Of a stretch of 64,000 bases of DNA, positions 47,701 to 60,897 are shown in pieces (the stretch's first letter is position 1; every line of letters starts with the position of its first letter). Both the position numbers and the translations under genes were made by a program. This DNA is from Protonemura montana. Lineage: Eukaryota > Arthropoda > Insecta > Plecoptera > Nemouridae. The stretch covers positions 49,001-113,000 of the forward strand of contig CANOQG010000016.1 of the NCBI GenBank assembly GCA_947568835.1, in the 5' to 3' direction. The notes under the pieces were generated by a model that did no database searches, was not told where the DNA came from, and saw only the letters and a list, made by a program, of their open reading frames with translations.

Positions 47701-50700
47701 CCCTATGTCCTGTCCCATGTCCTGTCCCTTGTCATGTCCCATGTCCTGCTCCATGTCCTGCCCCATGTCCTGCCCCATGTCCTGCCCTATGTCCTGCCCC
47801 ATGTCCTGCCCCATGTCCTGCCCCATGTCCTGCTCCATGACCTGCCCCATGTCCCATGTCCTGCCCCATGTCCTGCCCCATGTCCTGCCCCAAGTCCTGC
47901 CTCATGTCCTGCCCCATGTCCTGCCCCATGTCCTGCCCCATGTCCTGCCCCATGTCCTGCCCTATGTCCTGCCCCATGTCCTGCCCCATGTCCTGCCCCA
48001 TGTCCTGCCCCATGTCCTGCCCCATGTCCTACCCCATGTCCTGCCCTATGTCCTGTCTTATGTCCTGCCCCATGTCCTGCCCCATGTCCTGCTCCATGTC
48101 CTGCCCCATGTCCTGCTCCATGTCCCATGTCCTGCCCCATGTCCTGCCCCATGTCCTGTCCCATGTCCTGCCTCATGTCCTGCCCCATGTCCTGCCCCAT
48201 GTCCTGCCCCATGTCCTGCCCCATGTCCTGTCCCATGTCCTGCCCCATGTCATGCCCCATGTCCTGCCCCATGTCCTGCCCCATGTCCCATGTCCTGCTT
48301 CATGTCCTGCCCTTTGTCCTGTCCCATTTCCTGCCCCATGTCCTGCCCCATGTCCTGCCCCATGTCCTGCCCCATGTCCTGCCCCATGTTCTGCCCCATG
48401 TCCTGCCCTATGTCTTGCCCCATGTCCCATGTCCTGCCCCATGTCCTGCCCCATGTCCTGCCCCATGTCCTTCCCTATGTCCTGTCCTATGTCCTGCCCC
48501 ATGTCCTGCCCCATGTCCTGCTCCATGTCCTCCCCCTGTCCTGCCCCATGTCCCATGTCCTGCCCCATGTCCTGCCCCATGTCCTGCCCTATGTCCTGTC
48601 CCATGGCCTGCCCCATGTCCTGCCCCATGTCCTGCCCTATGTCCTGCCCCATGTCTTGCCCCATGTCCCATGTCCTGCCCCATGTCCTGCCCCATGTCCT
48701 GCCCCATGTCCTGCCCTATGTCCTGCCCCATGTCCTGCCCCATTTTCTGCTCCATGTTCCACCCCATGTCCTGCCCCATGTCCCATGTCATGCCCCATGT
48801 CCTGCCCAATGTCCTGCCCCATGTCCTGCTCCATGTCCTGGCCTATGTCCTGCCCCATGTCCTGCCCTATGTCCTGCCCCATGTCCTGCCCCATGTCCTG
48901 CCCCATGTCCTGCCCTATGTCCTGCCCCATGTCCTGCCCCATGTCCTGCCCCATGTCCTGTCCCATGTCATGTCCCATGTCCTGCTCCATGTCCTGCCCC
49001 ATGTCCTGCCCCATGTCCTGCCCTTTGTCCTGCCCCATATCCTGCCCCATGTCCTGCCCCATGTCCTGCCCCATGTCCTGCCCCATGTCCTGCCCCATGT
49101 CCTGCCCCATGTCCCATGTCCTGCCCCATGTCCTGCCCCTTGTCCTGTCCCATTTCCTGCCCCATGTCCTACCCCATGTCCTGCCCCATGTCCTGCCCCA
49201 TGTCCTGCCCCATGTCCTGCCTCATGTCCTGCCCCATGTCTTGCCCCATGTCCCATGTCCTGCCCCATGTCCTGCCCCATGTCCTGCCCCATGTCCTGCC
49301 TTATGTCCTGTCTTATGTCCTGCCCCATGTAATGCCCCATGTCCTGCTCCATGTCCTCCCCCTGTCCTGCCCTATGTCTTATGTCCTGCCCCATGTCCTG
49401 CCTCATGTCCTGCCCCATGTCCTTCCCTATGTCCTGTCCCATATCCTGCCCCATTTCCTGCCCCATGTCCTGCTCCATGTCCTGCCCCATGTCCTGCCCC
49501 ATGTCCCGCTCCATGTCCTCCCCCTGTCCTGCCTCATGTCCCATGTCCTGCCCCATGTCCTGCCCCATGTCCTGCCCCATGTCCTGCCCCATGTCCTGTC
49601 CCATGTCCTGCCCCATGTTTTGCCCCATGTCCTGTCCAATGTCCTGCCTTATGTCCTGCCCCATGTCCTGCCCCATGTCCTGCCCCATGTCCTGCCCCAT
49701 GTCCTGCCCTATGTCCTGCCCCATGTCCTGCCCCATGTCCTGCCCTATGTCCTGTCCCTGTCCTGTCCCATGTCCTGCCCCATGTCCTGCCCCATGTCCT
49801 TCCCTATGTCCTGTCCCATGTCCTGCCCCATGTCCTGCCCCATGTCCTGCTCCATGTCCTGTCCCATGTCCTGCCCCATGTCCTGCCCCATGTCCTGCCC
49901 CATGTCCTGCCCTATGTCCTGTCCCATGTCCTGCCCCATGTCCTGCCCCATGTCCTGCCCCATGTCCTGCCCCATGTCTTTCCCCATGTCCCATGTCCTG
50001 CCCCATGTCCTGCCCCATGTCCTGCCTCATGTCCTGCCTCATGTCCTGCCCCATGTCCTGCCCCATGTCCTGCCCCATGTCCTGCCCCATGTCCTGTCCC
50101 ATGTCCTGCCCCATGTCATGCCCCATGTCCTGCCCCATGTCCTGCCCCATGTCCCATGTCCTGCCCCATGTCCTGCCCTTTGTCCTGTCCCATTTCCTGC
50201 CCCATGTCCTGCCCCATGTCCTGCTCCATGTCCTGCCCCATGTCCTGCCCCATGTTCTGCCCCATGTCCTGCCCTATGTCTTGCCCCATGTCCCATGTCC
50301 TGCCCCATGTCCTGCCCCATGTCCTGCCCCATGTCCTTCCCTATGTCCTGTCCTATGTCCTGCCCCATGTCCTGCCCCATGTCCTGCTCCATGTCCTCCC
50401 CCTGTCCTGCCCCATGTCCCATGTCCTGCCCCATGTCCTGCCCCATGTCCTTCCCCATGTCCTGCCCTATGTCCTGTCCCATGTCCTGCCCCATGTCCTG
50501 CCCCATGTCCTGCCCTATGTCCTGCCCCATGTCTTGCCCCATGTCCCATGTCCTGCCCCATGTCCTGCCCCATGTCCTGCCCCATGTCCTGCCCTATGTC
50601 CTGCCCCATGTCCTGCCCCATTTTCTGCTCCATGTTCCACCCCATGTCCTGCCCCATGTCCCATGTCATGCCCCATGTCCTGCCCCATGTCCTGCCCCAT

Positions 50701-52529
50701 GTCCTGTCCCATGTCCTGCTCCATGTCCTGCCCCATGTCTTACCTCATGTCCCATGTCCTGCCTCATCTCCTGCCCCATGTCCTGCCCCATATCCTGCCC
50801 CATGTCCTGCCCCATGTCCTGCCCCATGTCCTGTCCCATGTCCTGCCCAATGTCCTGCCCCATGTCCTGCCCCATGTCCTGCTCCATGTCCTGCCCCATG
50901 TCCTGCCCCATGTCCCGCTCCATGTCCTCCCCCTGTCCTGCCTCATGTCCCATGTCCTGCCCCATGTCCTGCCCCATGTCCTGCCCCATGTCCTGCCCCA
51001 TGTCCTGTCCCATGTCCTGCCCCATGTTTTGCCCCATGTCCTGTCCAATGTCCTGCCTTATGTCCTGCCCCATGTCCTGCCCCATGTCCTGCCCCATGTC
51101 CTGCCCCATGTCCTGCCCTATGTCCTGCCCCATGTCCTGCCCCATGTCCTGCCCTATGTCCTGTCCCTGTCCTGTCCCATGTCCTGCCCCATGTCCTGCC
51201 CCATGTCCTTCCCTATGTCCTGTCCCATGTCCTGCCCCATGTCCTGCCCCATGTCCTGCTCCATGTCCTGTCCCATGTCCTGCCCCATGTCCTGCCCCAT
51301 GTCCTGCCCCATGTCCTGCCCTATGTCCTGTCCCATGTCCTGCCCCATGTCCTGCCCCATGTCCTGCCCCATGTCCTGCCCCATGTCTTTCCCCATGTCC
51401 CATGTCCTGCCCCATGTCCTGCCCCATGTCCTGCCTCATGTCCTGCCTCATGTCCTGCCCCATGTCCTGCCCCATGTCCTGCCCCATGTCCTGCCCCATG
51501 TCCTGTTCCATGTCCTGCCCCATGTCATGCCCCATGTCCTGCCCCATGTCCTGCCCCATGTCCCATGTCCTGCCCCATGTCCTGCCCTTTGTCCTGTCCC
51601 ATTTCCTGCCCCATGTCCTGCCCCATGTCCTGCCCCATGTCCTGCCCCATGTCCTGCCCCATGTTCTGCCCCATGTCCTGCCCTATGTCTTGCCCCATGT
51701 CCCATGTCCTGCCCCATGTCCTGCCCCATGTCCTGCCCCATGTCCTTCCCTATGTCCTGTCCTATGTCCTGCCCCATGTCCTGCCCCATGTCCTGCTCCA
51801 TGTCCTCCCCCTGTCCTGCCCCATGTCCCATGTCCTGCCCTATGTCCTGCCCCATGTCCTTCCCCATGTCCTGCCCTATGTCCTGTCCCATGTCCTGCCC
51901 CATGTCCTGCCCCATGTCCTGCCCTATGTCCTGCCCCATGTCTTGCCCCATGTCCCATGTCCTGCCCCATGTCCTGCCCCATGTCCTGCCCCATGTCCTG
52001 CCCTATGTCCTGCCCCATGTCCTGCCCCATTTTCTGCTCCATGTTCCACCCCATGTCCTGCCCCATGTCCCATGTCATGCCCCATGTCCTGCCCCATGTC
52101 CTGCCCCATGTCCTGTCCCATGTCCTGCTCCATGTCCTGCCCCATGTCTTACCTCATGTCCCATGTCCTGCCTCATGTCCTGCCCCATGTCCTGCCCCAT
52201 ATCCTGCCCCATGTCCTGCCCCATGTCCTGCCCCATGTCCTGTCCCATGTCCTGCCCAATGTCCTGCCCCATGTCCTGCTCCATGTCCTGCCCCATGTCC
52301 TGCCCCATGTCCTGCCCTATGTCCTGCCCCATGTCCTGCCCCATGTCCTGCCCCATGTCCTGCCCTATGTCCTTCCCCATGTCCTGCCCCATGTCCTGCC
52401 CCATGTCCTGTCCCATGTCATGTCCCATGTCCTGCTCTATGTCCTGCCCCATGTCCTGCCCCATGTCCTGCCCTATGTCCTGCACCATGTCCTGCCCCAT
52501 GTCCTGCCCCATGTCCTGCCCCATGTCCT
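44776..52529 (+). repeat. 7,754-bp higher-order repeat, copy 1
   Basis: The largest repeat unit in the window. Landmarks recur at +7,754 up to about 50,850, then at +7,706: TAATG at 45,942 to 53,696 and 49,330 to 57,084; TGACC at 45,465 to 53,219 and 47,840 to 55,594; GTCCAGTCCC near 46,364 to 54,118; CCATGGCC near 48,602 to 56,356. It contains a 766-bp sub-duplication. A private CTGTTCC monomer lies near 51,505. Left and right ends correspond exactly to the ends of copy 2, so the two are perfectly head to tail. Confidence 0.92.
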
Positions 52530-55500
52530 GCCCTATGTCCTGTCCCATGTCCTGTCCCATGTCCTGCCCCATGTCCTGCCCCATGTCCTTCCCTATGTCC
52601 TGTCCCATGTCCTGCCCCATGTCCTGCCCCATGTCCTGCTCCATGTCCTGTCCCATGTCCTGCCCCATGTTCTGCCCCATGTTCTGCCCCATGTCCTGCC
52701 CTATGTCCTGTCCCATGTCCTGCCCCATGTCCTGCCCCATGTCCTGCCCTATGTCCTGCCCCATGTCTTGCCCCATGTCCCATGTCCTGCCCCATGTCCT
52801 GCCCCATGTCCTGCCCTATGTCCTGCCCCATGTCCTGCCCCATGTCCTGCCCCATGTCCTGCCCCATGTCCTGCCCTATGTCCTGCCCCATGTCCTGCCC
52901 CATGTCCCATGTCCTGCCCCATGTCCTGCCCCTTGTCCTGTCCCATTTCCTGCTCCATGTCCTGCCCCATGTCCTGCCCCATGTCCTGCCCCATGTCCTG
53001 CCCCATGTCCTGCCCCATGTCTTGCCCCATGTCCCATGTCCTGCCCCATGTCCTGCCCCATGTCCTGCCCCATGTCCTGCCCTATGTCCTGTCCCATGTC
53101 CTGTCCCATGTCATGTCCCATGTCCTGCTCCATGTCCTGCCCCATGTCCTGCCCCATGTCCTGCCCTATGTCCTGCCCCATGTCCTGCCCCATGTCCTGC
53201 CCCATGTCCTGCTCCATGACCTGCCCCATGTCCCATGTCCTGCCCCATGTCCTGCCCCATGTCCTGCCCCAAGTCCTGCCCCATGTCCTGCCCCATGTCC
53301 TGCCCCATGTCCTGCCCAATGTCCTGCCCTATGTCCTGCCCCATGTCCTGCCCCATGTCCTGCCCCATGTCCTGCCCCATGTCCTGCCCCATGTCCTGCC
53401 CTATGTCCTGCCCCATGTCCTGCCCCATGTCCTGCCCCATGTCCTGCCCCATGTCCTGCCCTATGTCCTGCCCCATGTCCTGCCCCATGTCCCATGTCCT
53501 GCCCCATGTCCTGCCCCTTGTCCTGTCCCATTTCCTGCCCCATGTCCTGCCCCATGTCCTGCCCCATGTCCTGCCCCATGTCCTGCCCCATGTCCTGCCC
53601 CATGTCTTGCCCCATGTCCCATGTCCTGCCCCATGTCCTGCCCCATGTCCTACCCCATGTCCTGCCCTATGTCCTGTCTTATGTCCTGCCCCATGTAATG
53701 CCCCATGTCCTGCTCCATGTCCTCCCCCTGTCCTGCCCTATGTCTTATGTCCTGCCCCATGTCCTGCCTCATGTCCTGCCCCATGTCCTGCCCTATGTCC
53801 TGTCCCATGTCCTGCCCCATTTCCTGCCCCATGTCCTGCTCCATGTCCTGCCCCATGTCCTGCCCCATGTCCCGCTCCATGTCCTCCCCCTGTCCTGCCT
53901 TATGTCCCATGTCCTGCCCCATGTCCTGCCCCATGTCCTGCCCCATGTCCTGCCCCATGTCCTGTCCCATGTCCTGCCCCATGTTTTGCCCCATGTCCTG
54001 TCCAATGTCCTGCCTCATGTCCTGCCCCATGTCCTGCCCCATGTCCTGCCCCATGTCCTGCCCCATGTCCTGCCCTATGTCCTGCCCCATGTCCTGCCCC
54101 ATGTCCTGCCCTATGTCCAGTCCCATGTCCTGTCCCATGTCCTGCCCCATGTCCTGCCCCATGTCCTTCCCTATGTCCTGTCCCATGTCCTGCCCCATGT
54201 CCTGCCCCATGTCCTGCTCCATGTCCTGTCCCATGTCCTGCCCCATGTCCTGCCCCATGTCCTGCCCCATGTCCTGCCCTATGTCCTGTCCCATGTCCTG
54301 CCCCATGTCCTGCCCCATGTCCTGCCCTATGTCCTGCCCCATGTCTTGCCCCATGTCCCATGTCCTGCCCCATGTCCTGCCCCATGTCCTGCCCTATGTC
54401 CTGCCCCATGTCCTGCCCCATGTCCTGCCCCATGTCCTGCCCCATGTCCTGCCCTATGTCCTGCCCCATGTCCTGCCCCATGTCCCATGTCCTGCCCCAT
54501 GTCCCATGTCCTGCCCCATGTCCTGCCCCTTGTCCTGTCCCATTTCCTGCCCCATGTCCTGCCCCATGTCCTGCCCCATGTCCTGCCCCATGTCCTGCCC
54601 CATGTCCTGCCCCATGTCTTGCCCCATGTCCCATGTCCTGCCCCATGTCCTCCCCCTGTCCTGCCTTATGTCCCATGTCCTGCCCCATGTCCTGCCCCAT
54701 GTCCTGCCCCATGTCCTGCCCCATGTCCTGTCCCATGTCCTGCCCCATGTTTTGCCCCATGTCCTGTCCAATGTCCTGCCTCATGTCCTGCCCCATGTCC
54801 TGTCCCATGTCCTGCCCCATGTCCTGCCCCATGTCCTGCCCTATGTCCTGCCCCATGTCCTGCCCCATGTCCTGCCCTATGTCCTGTCCCATGTCCTGTC
54901 CCATGTCCTGCCCCATGTCCTGCCCCATGTCCTTCCCTATGTCCTGTCCCATGTCCTGCCCCATGTCCTGCCCCATGTCCTGCTCCATGTCCTGTCCCAT
55001 GTCCTGCCCCATGTCCTGCCCCATGTCCTGCCCCATGTCCTGCCCTATGTCCTGTCCCATGTCCTGCCCCATGTCCTGCCCCATGTCCTGCCCTATGTCC
55101 TGCCCCATGTCTTGCCCCATGTCCCATGTCCTGCCCCATGTCCTGCCCCATGTCCTGCCCTATGTCCTGCCCCATGTCCTGCCCCATGTCCTGCCCCATG
55201 TCCTGCCCCATGTCCTGCCCTATGTCCTGCCCCATGTCCTGCCCCATGTCCCATGTCCTGCCCCATGTCCTGCCCCATGTCCCATGTCCTGCCCCATGTC
55301 CTGCCCCTTGTCCTGTCCCATTTCCTGCCCCATGTCCTGCCCCATGTCCTGCCCCATGTCCTGCCCCATGTCCTGCCCCATGTCCTGCCCCATGTCTTGC
55401 CCCATGTCCCATGTCCTGCCCCATGTCCTGCCCCATGTCCTGCCCCATGTCCTGCCCTATGTCCTGTCCCATGTCCTGTCCCTTGTCATGTCCCATGTCC

Positions 55501-58500
55501 TGCTCCATGTCCTGCCCCATGTCCTGCCCCATGTCCTGCCCTATGTCCTGCCCCATGTCCTGCCCCATGTCCTGCCCCATGTCCTGCTCCATGACCTGCC
55601 CCATGTCCCATGTCCTGCCCCATGTCCTGCCCCATGTCCTGCCCCAAGTCCTGCCTCATGTCCTGCCCCATGTCCTGCCCCATGTCCTGCCCCATGTCCT
55701 GCCCCATGTCCTGCCCTATGTCCTGCCCCATGTCCTGCCCCATGTCCTGCCCCATGTCCTGCCCCATGTCCTGCCCCATGTCCTACCCCATGTCCTGCCC
55801 TATGTCCTGTCTTATGTCCTGCCCCATGTCCTGCCCCATGTCCTGCTCCATGTCCTGCCCCATGTCCTGCTCCATGTCCCATGTCCTGCCCCATGTCCTG
55901 CCCCATGTCCTGTCCCATGTCCTGCCTCATGTCCTGCCCCATGTCCTGCCCCATGTCCTGCCCCATGTCCTGCCCCATGTCCTGTCCCATGTCCTGCCCC
56001 ATGTCATGCCCCATGTCCTGCCCCATGTCCTGCCCCATGTCCCATGTCCTGCTTCATGTCCTGCCCTTTGTCCTGTCCCATTTCCTGCCCCATGTCCTGC
56101 CCCATGTCCTGCCCCATGTCCTGCCCCATGTCCTGCCCCATGTTCTGCCCCATGTCCTGCCCTATGTCTTGCCCCATGTCCCATGTCCTGCCCCATGTCC
56201 TGCCCCATGTCCTGCCCCATGTCCTTCCCTATGTCCTGTCCTATGTCCTGCCCCATGTCCTGCCCCATGTCCTGCTCCATGTCCTCCCCCTGTCCTGCCC
56301 CATGTCCCATGTCCTGCCCCATGTCCTGCCCCATGTCCTGCCCTATGTCCTGTCCCATGGCCTGCCCCATGTCCTGCCCCATGTCCTGCCCTATGTCCTG
56401 CCCCATGTCTTGCCCCATGTCCCATGTCCTGCCCCATGTCCTGCCCCATGTCCTGCCCCATGTCCTGCCCTATGTCCTGCCCCATGTCCTGCCCCATTTT
56501 CTGCTCCATGTTCCACCCCATGTCCTGCCCCATGTCCCATGTCATGCCCCATGTCCTGCCCAATGTCCTGCCCCATGTCCTGCTCCATGTCCTGGCCTAT
56601 GTCCTGCCCCATGTCCTGCCCTATGTCCTGCCCCATGTCCTGCCCCATGTCCTGCCCCATGTCCTGCCCTATGTCCTGCCCCATGTCCTGCCCCATGTCC
56701 TGCCCCATGTCCTGTCCCATGTCATGTCCCATGTCCTGCTCCATGTCCTGCCCCATGTCCTGCCCCATGTCCTGCCCTTTGTCCTGCCCCATATCCTGCC
56801 CCATGTCCTGCCCCATGTCCTGCCCCATGTCCTGCCCCATGTCCTGCCCCATGTCCTGCCCCATGTCCCATGTCCTGCCCCATGTCCTGCCCCTTGTCCT
56901 GTCCCATTTCCTGCCCCATGTCCTACCCCATGTCCTGCCCCATGTCCTGCCCCATGTCCTGCCCCATGTCCTGCCTTATGTCCTGCCCCATGTCTTGCCC
57001 CATGTCCCATGTCCTGCCCCATGTCCTGCCCCATGTCCTGCCCCATGTCCTGCCTTATGTCCTGTCTTATGTCCTGCCCCATGTAATGCCCCATGTCCTG
57101 CTCCATGTCCTCCCCCTGTCCTGCCCTATGTCTTATGTCCTGCCCCATGTCCTGCCTCATGTCCTGCCCCATGTCCTTCCCTATGTCCTGTCCCATATCC
57201 TGCCCCATTTCCTGCCCCATGTCCTGCTCCATGTCCTGCCCCATGTCCTGCCCCATGTCCCGCTCCATGTCCTCCCCCTGTCCTGCCTCATGTCCCATGT
57301 CCTGCCCCATGTCCTGCCCCATGTCCTGCCCCATGTCCTGCCCCATGTCCTGTCCCATGTCCTGCCCCATGTTTTGCCCCATGTCCTGTCCAATGTCCTG
57401 CCTTATGTCCTGCCCCATGTCCTGCCCCATGTCCTGCCCCATGTCCTGCCCCATGTCCTGCCCTATGTCCTGCCCCATGTCCTGCCCCATGTCCTGCCCT
57501 ATGTCCTGTCCCTGTCCTGTCCCATGTCCTGCCCCATGTCCTGCCCCATGTCCTTCCCTATGTCCTGTCCCATGTCCTGCCCCATGTCCTGCCCCATGTC
57601 CTGCTCCATGTCCTGTCCCATGTCCTGCCACATGTCCTGGCCCATGTCCTGCCCCATGTCCTGCCCTATGTCCTGTCCCATGTCCTGCCCCATGTCCTGC
57701 CCCATGTCCTGCCCCATGTCCTGCCCCATGTCTTTCCCCATGTCCCATGTCCTGCCCCATGTCCTGCCCCATGTCCTGCCTCATGTCCTGCCTCATGTCC
57801 TGCCCCATGTCCTGCCCCATGTCCTGCCCCATGTCCTGCCCCATGTCCTGTCCCATGTCCTGCCCCATGTCATGCCCCATGTCCTGCCCCATGTCCTGCC
57901 CCATGTCCCATGTCCTGCCCCATGTCCTGCCCTTTGTCCTGTCCCATTTCCTGCCCCATGTCCTGCCCCATGTCCTGCTCCATGTCCTGCCCCATGTCCT
58001 GCCCCATGTTCTGCCCCATGTCCTGCCCTATGTCTTGCCCCATGTCCCATGTCCTGCCCCATGTCCTGCCCCATGTCCTGCCCCATGTCCTTCCCTATGT
58101 CCTGTCCTATGTCCTGCCCCATGTCCTGCCCCATGTCCTGCTCCATGTCCTCCCCCTGTCCTGCCCCATGTCCCATGTCCTGCCCCATGTCCTGCCCCAT
58201 GTCCTTCCCCATGTCCTGCCCTATGTCCTGTCCCATGTCCTGCCCCATGTCCTGCCCCATGTCCTGCCCTATGTCCTGCCCCATGTCTTGCCCCATGTCC
58301 CATGTCCTGCCCCATGTCCTGCCCCATGTCCTGCCCCATGTCCTGCCCTATGTCCTGCCCCATGTCCTGCCCCATTTTCTGCTCCATGTTCCACCCCATG
58401 TCCTGCCCCATGTCCCATGTCATGCCCCATGTCCTGCCCCATGTCCTGCCCCATGTCCTGTCCCATGTCCTGCTCCATGTCCTGCCCCATGTCTTACCTC

Positions 58501-60235
58501 ATGTCCCATGTCCTGCCTCATCTCCTGCCCCATGTCCTGCCCCATATCCTGCCCCATGTCCTGCCCCATGTCCTGCCCCATGTCCTGTCCCATGTCCTGC
58601 CCAATGTCCTGCCCCATGTCCCGCTCCATGTCCTCCCCCTGTCCTGCCTCATGTCCCATGTCCTGCCCCATGTCCTGCCCCATGTCCTGCCCCATGTCCT
58701 GCCCCATGTCCTGTCCCATGTCCTGCCCCATGTTTTGCCCCATGTCCTGTCCAATGTCCTGCCTTATGTCCTGCCCCATGTCCTGCCCCATGTCCTGCCC
58801 CATGTCCTGCCCCATGTCCTGCCCTATGTCCTGCCCCATGTCCTGCCCCATGTCCTGCCCTATGTCCTGTCCCTGTCCTGTCCCATGTCCTGCCCCATGT
58901 CCTGCCCCATGTCCTTCCCTATGTCCTGTCCCATGTCCTGCCCCATGTCCTGCCCCATGTCCTGCTCCATGTCCTGTCCCATGTCCTGCCCCATGTCCTG
59001 CCCCATGTCCTGCCCCATGTCCTGCCCTATGTCCTGTCCCATGTCCTGCCCCATGTCCTGCCCCATGTCCTGCCCCATGTCCTGCCCCATGTCTTTCCCC
59101 ATGTCCCATGTCCTGCCCCATGTCCTGCCCCATGTCCTGCCTCATGTCCTGCCTCATGTCCTGCCCCATGTCCTGCCCCATGTCCTGCCCCATGTCCTGC
59201 CCCATGTCCTGTCCCATGTCCTGCCCCATGTCATGCCCCATGTCCTGCCCCATGTCCTGCCCCATGTCCCATGTCCTGCCCCATGTCCTGCCCTTTGTCC
59301 TGTCCCATTTCCTGCCCCATGTCCTGCCCCATGTCCTGCCCCATGTCCTGCCCCATGTCCTGCCCCATGTTCTGCCCCATGTCCTGCCCTATGTCTTGCC
59401 CCATGTCCCATGTCCTGCCCCATGTCCTGCCCCATGTCCTGCCCCATGTCCTTCCCTATGTCCTGTCCTATGTCCTGCCCCATGTCCTGCCCCATGTCCT
59501 GCTCCATGTCCTCCCCCTGTCCTGCCCCATGTCCCATGTCCTGCCCTATGTCCTGCCCCATGTCCTTCCCCATGTCCTGCCCTATGTCCTGTCCCATGTC
59601 CTGCCCCATGTCCTGCCCCATGTCCTGCCCTATGTCCTGCCCCATGTCTTGCCCCATGTCCCATGTCCTGCCCCATGTCCTGCCCCATGTCCTGCCCCAT
59701 GTCCTGCCCTATGTCCTGCCCCATGTCCTGCCCCATTTTCTGCTCCATGTTCCACCCCATGTCCTGCCCCATGTCCCATGTCATGCCCCATGTCCTGCCC
59801 CATGTCCTGCCCCATGTCCTGTCCCATGTCCTGCTCCATGTCCTGCCCCATGTCTTACCTCATGTCCCATGTCCTGCCTCATGTCCTGCCCCATGTCCTG
59901 CCCCATATCCTGCCCCATGTCCTGCCCCATGTCCTGCCCCATGTCCTGTCCCATGTCCTGCCCAATGTCCTGCCCCATGTCCTGCTCCATGTCCTGCCCC
60001 ATGTCCTGCCCCATGTCCTGCCCTATGTCCTGCCCCATGTCCTGCCCCATGTCCTGCCCCATGTCCTGCCCTATGTCCTTCCCCATGTCCTGCCCCATGT
60101 CCTGCCCCATGTCCTGTCCCATGTCATGTCCCATGTCCTGCTCTATGTCCTGCCCCATGTCCTGCCCCATGTCCTGCCCTATGTCCTGCACCATGTCCTG
60201 CCCCATGTCCTGCCCCATGTCCTGCCCCATGTCCT
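52530..60235 (+). repeat. 7.71-kb higher-order repeat, copy 2
   Basis: Copy of 44,776-52,529 shortened by one 48-bp deletion (four monomers) just upstream of the CCCGCTCC monomer at about 58,619. Private point changes include GCCACATG followed by CTGGCCC near 57,628-57,641, and GCCTTATG near 56,974 where copy 1 has GCCTCATG. I counted only a few substitutions over 7.7 kb, so the copies are probably above 99% identical; I did not align them base by base. Confidence 0.92.
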
Positions 60236-60897
60236 GCCCCATGTCCTGCCCCATGTCCTGCCCCATGATCCATGTCCTGCCCCATGTCCTGCCCCTTGTC
60301 CTGTCCCATTTCCTGCCCCATGTCCTACCCCATGTCCTGCCCCATGTCCTGCCCCATGTCCTGCCCCATGTCCTGCCTCATGTCCTGCCCCATGTCTTGC
60401 CCCATGTCCCATGTCCTGCCCCATGTCCTGCCCCATGTCCTGCCCCATGTCCTGCCCTATGTCCTGTCTTATGTCCTGCCCCATGTAATGCCCCATGTCC
60501 TGCTCCATGTCCTCCCCCTGTCCTGCCCTATGTCTTATCTCCTGCCCCATGTCCTGCCTCATGTCCTGCCCCATGTCCTGCCCTATGTCCTGTCCCATGT
60601 CCTGCCCCATTTCCTGCCCCATGTCCTGCTCCATGTCCTGCCCCATGTCCTGCCCCATGTCCCGCTCCATGTCCTCCCCCTGTCCTGCCTTATGTCCCAT
60701 GTCCTGCCCCATGTCCTGCCCCATGTCCTGCCCCATGTCCTGCCCCATGTCCTGTCCCATGTCCTGCCCCATGTTTTGCCCCATGTCCTGTCCAATGTCT
60801 TGCCTCATGTCCTGCCCCATGTCCTGCCCCATGTCCTGCCCCATGTCCTGCCCCATGTCCTGCCCTATGTCCTGCCCCATGTCCTGCCCCATGTCCT
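60236..60897 (+). repeat. Linker array between 7.7-kb repeat copies
   Basis: About 660 bp separating copy 2 from the third copy. It is the right part of the segment that also occurs at 42,229-42,890 (offset 18,007). It opens with a private 7-bp unit ATGATCC at about 60,266 instead of ATGTCCC. It also has a private TTATCTCC change near 60,537. TAATG (triplet 60,486) and CCCGCTCC (60,662) are present. Confidence 0.82.
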
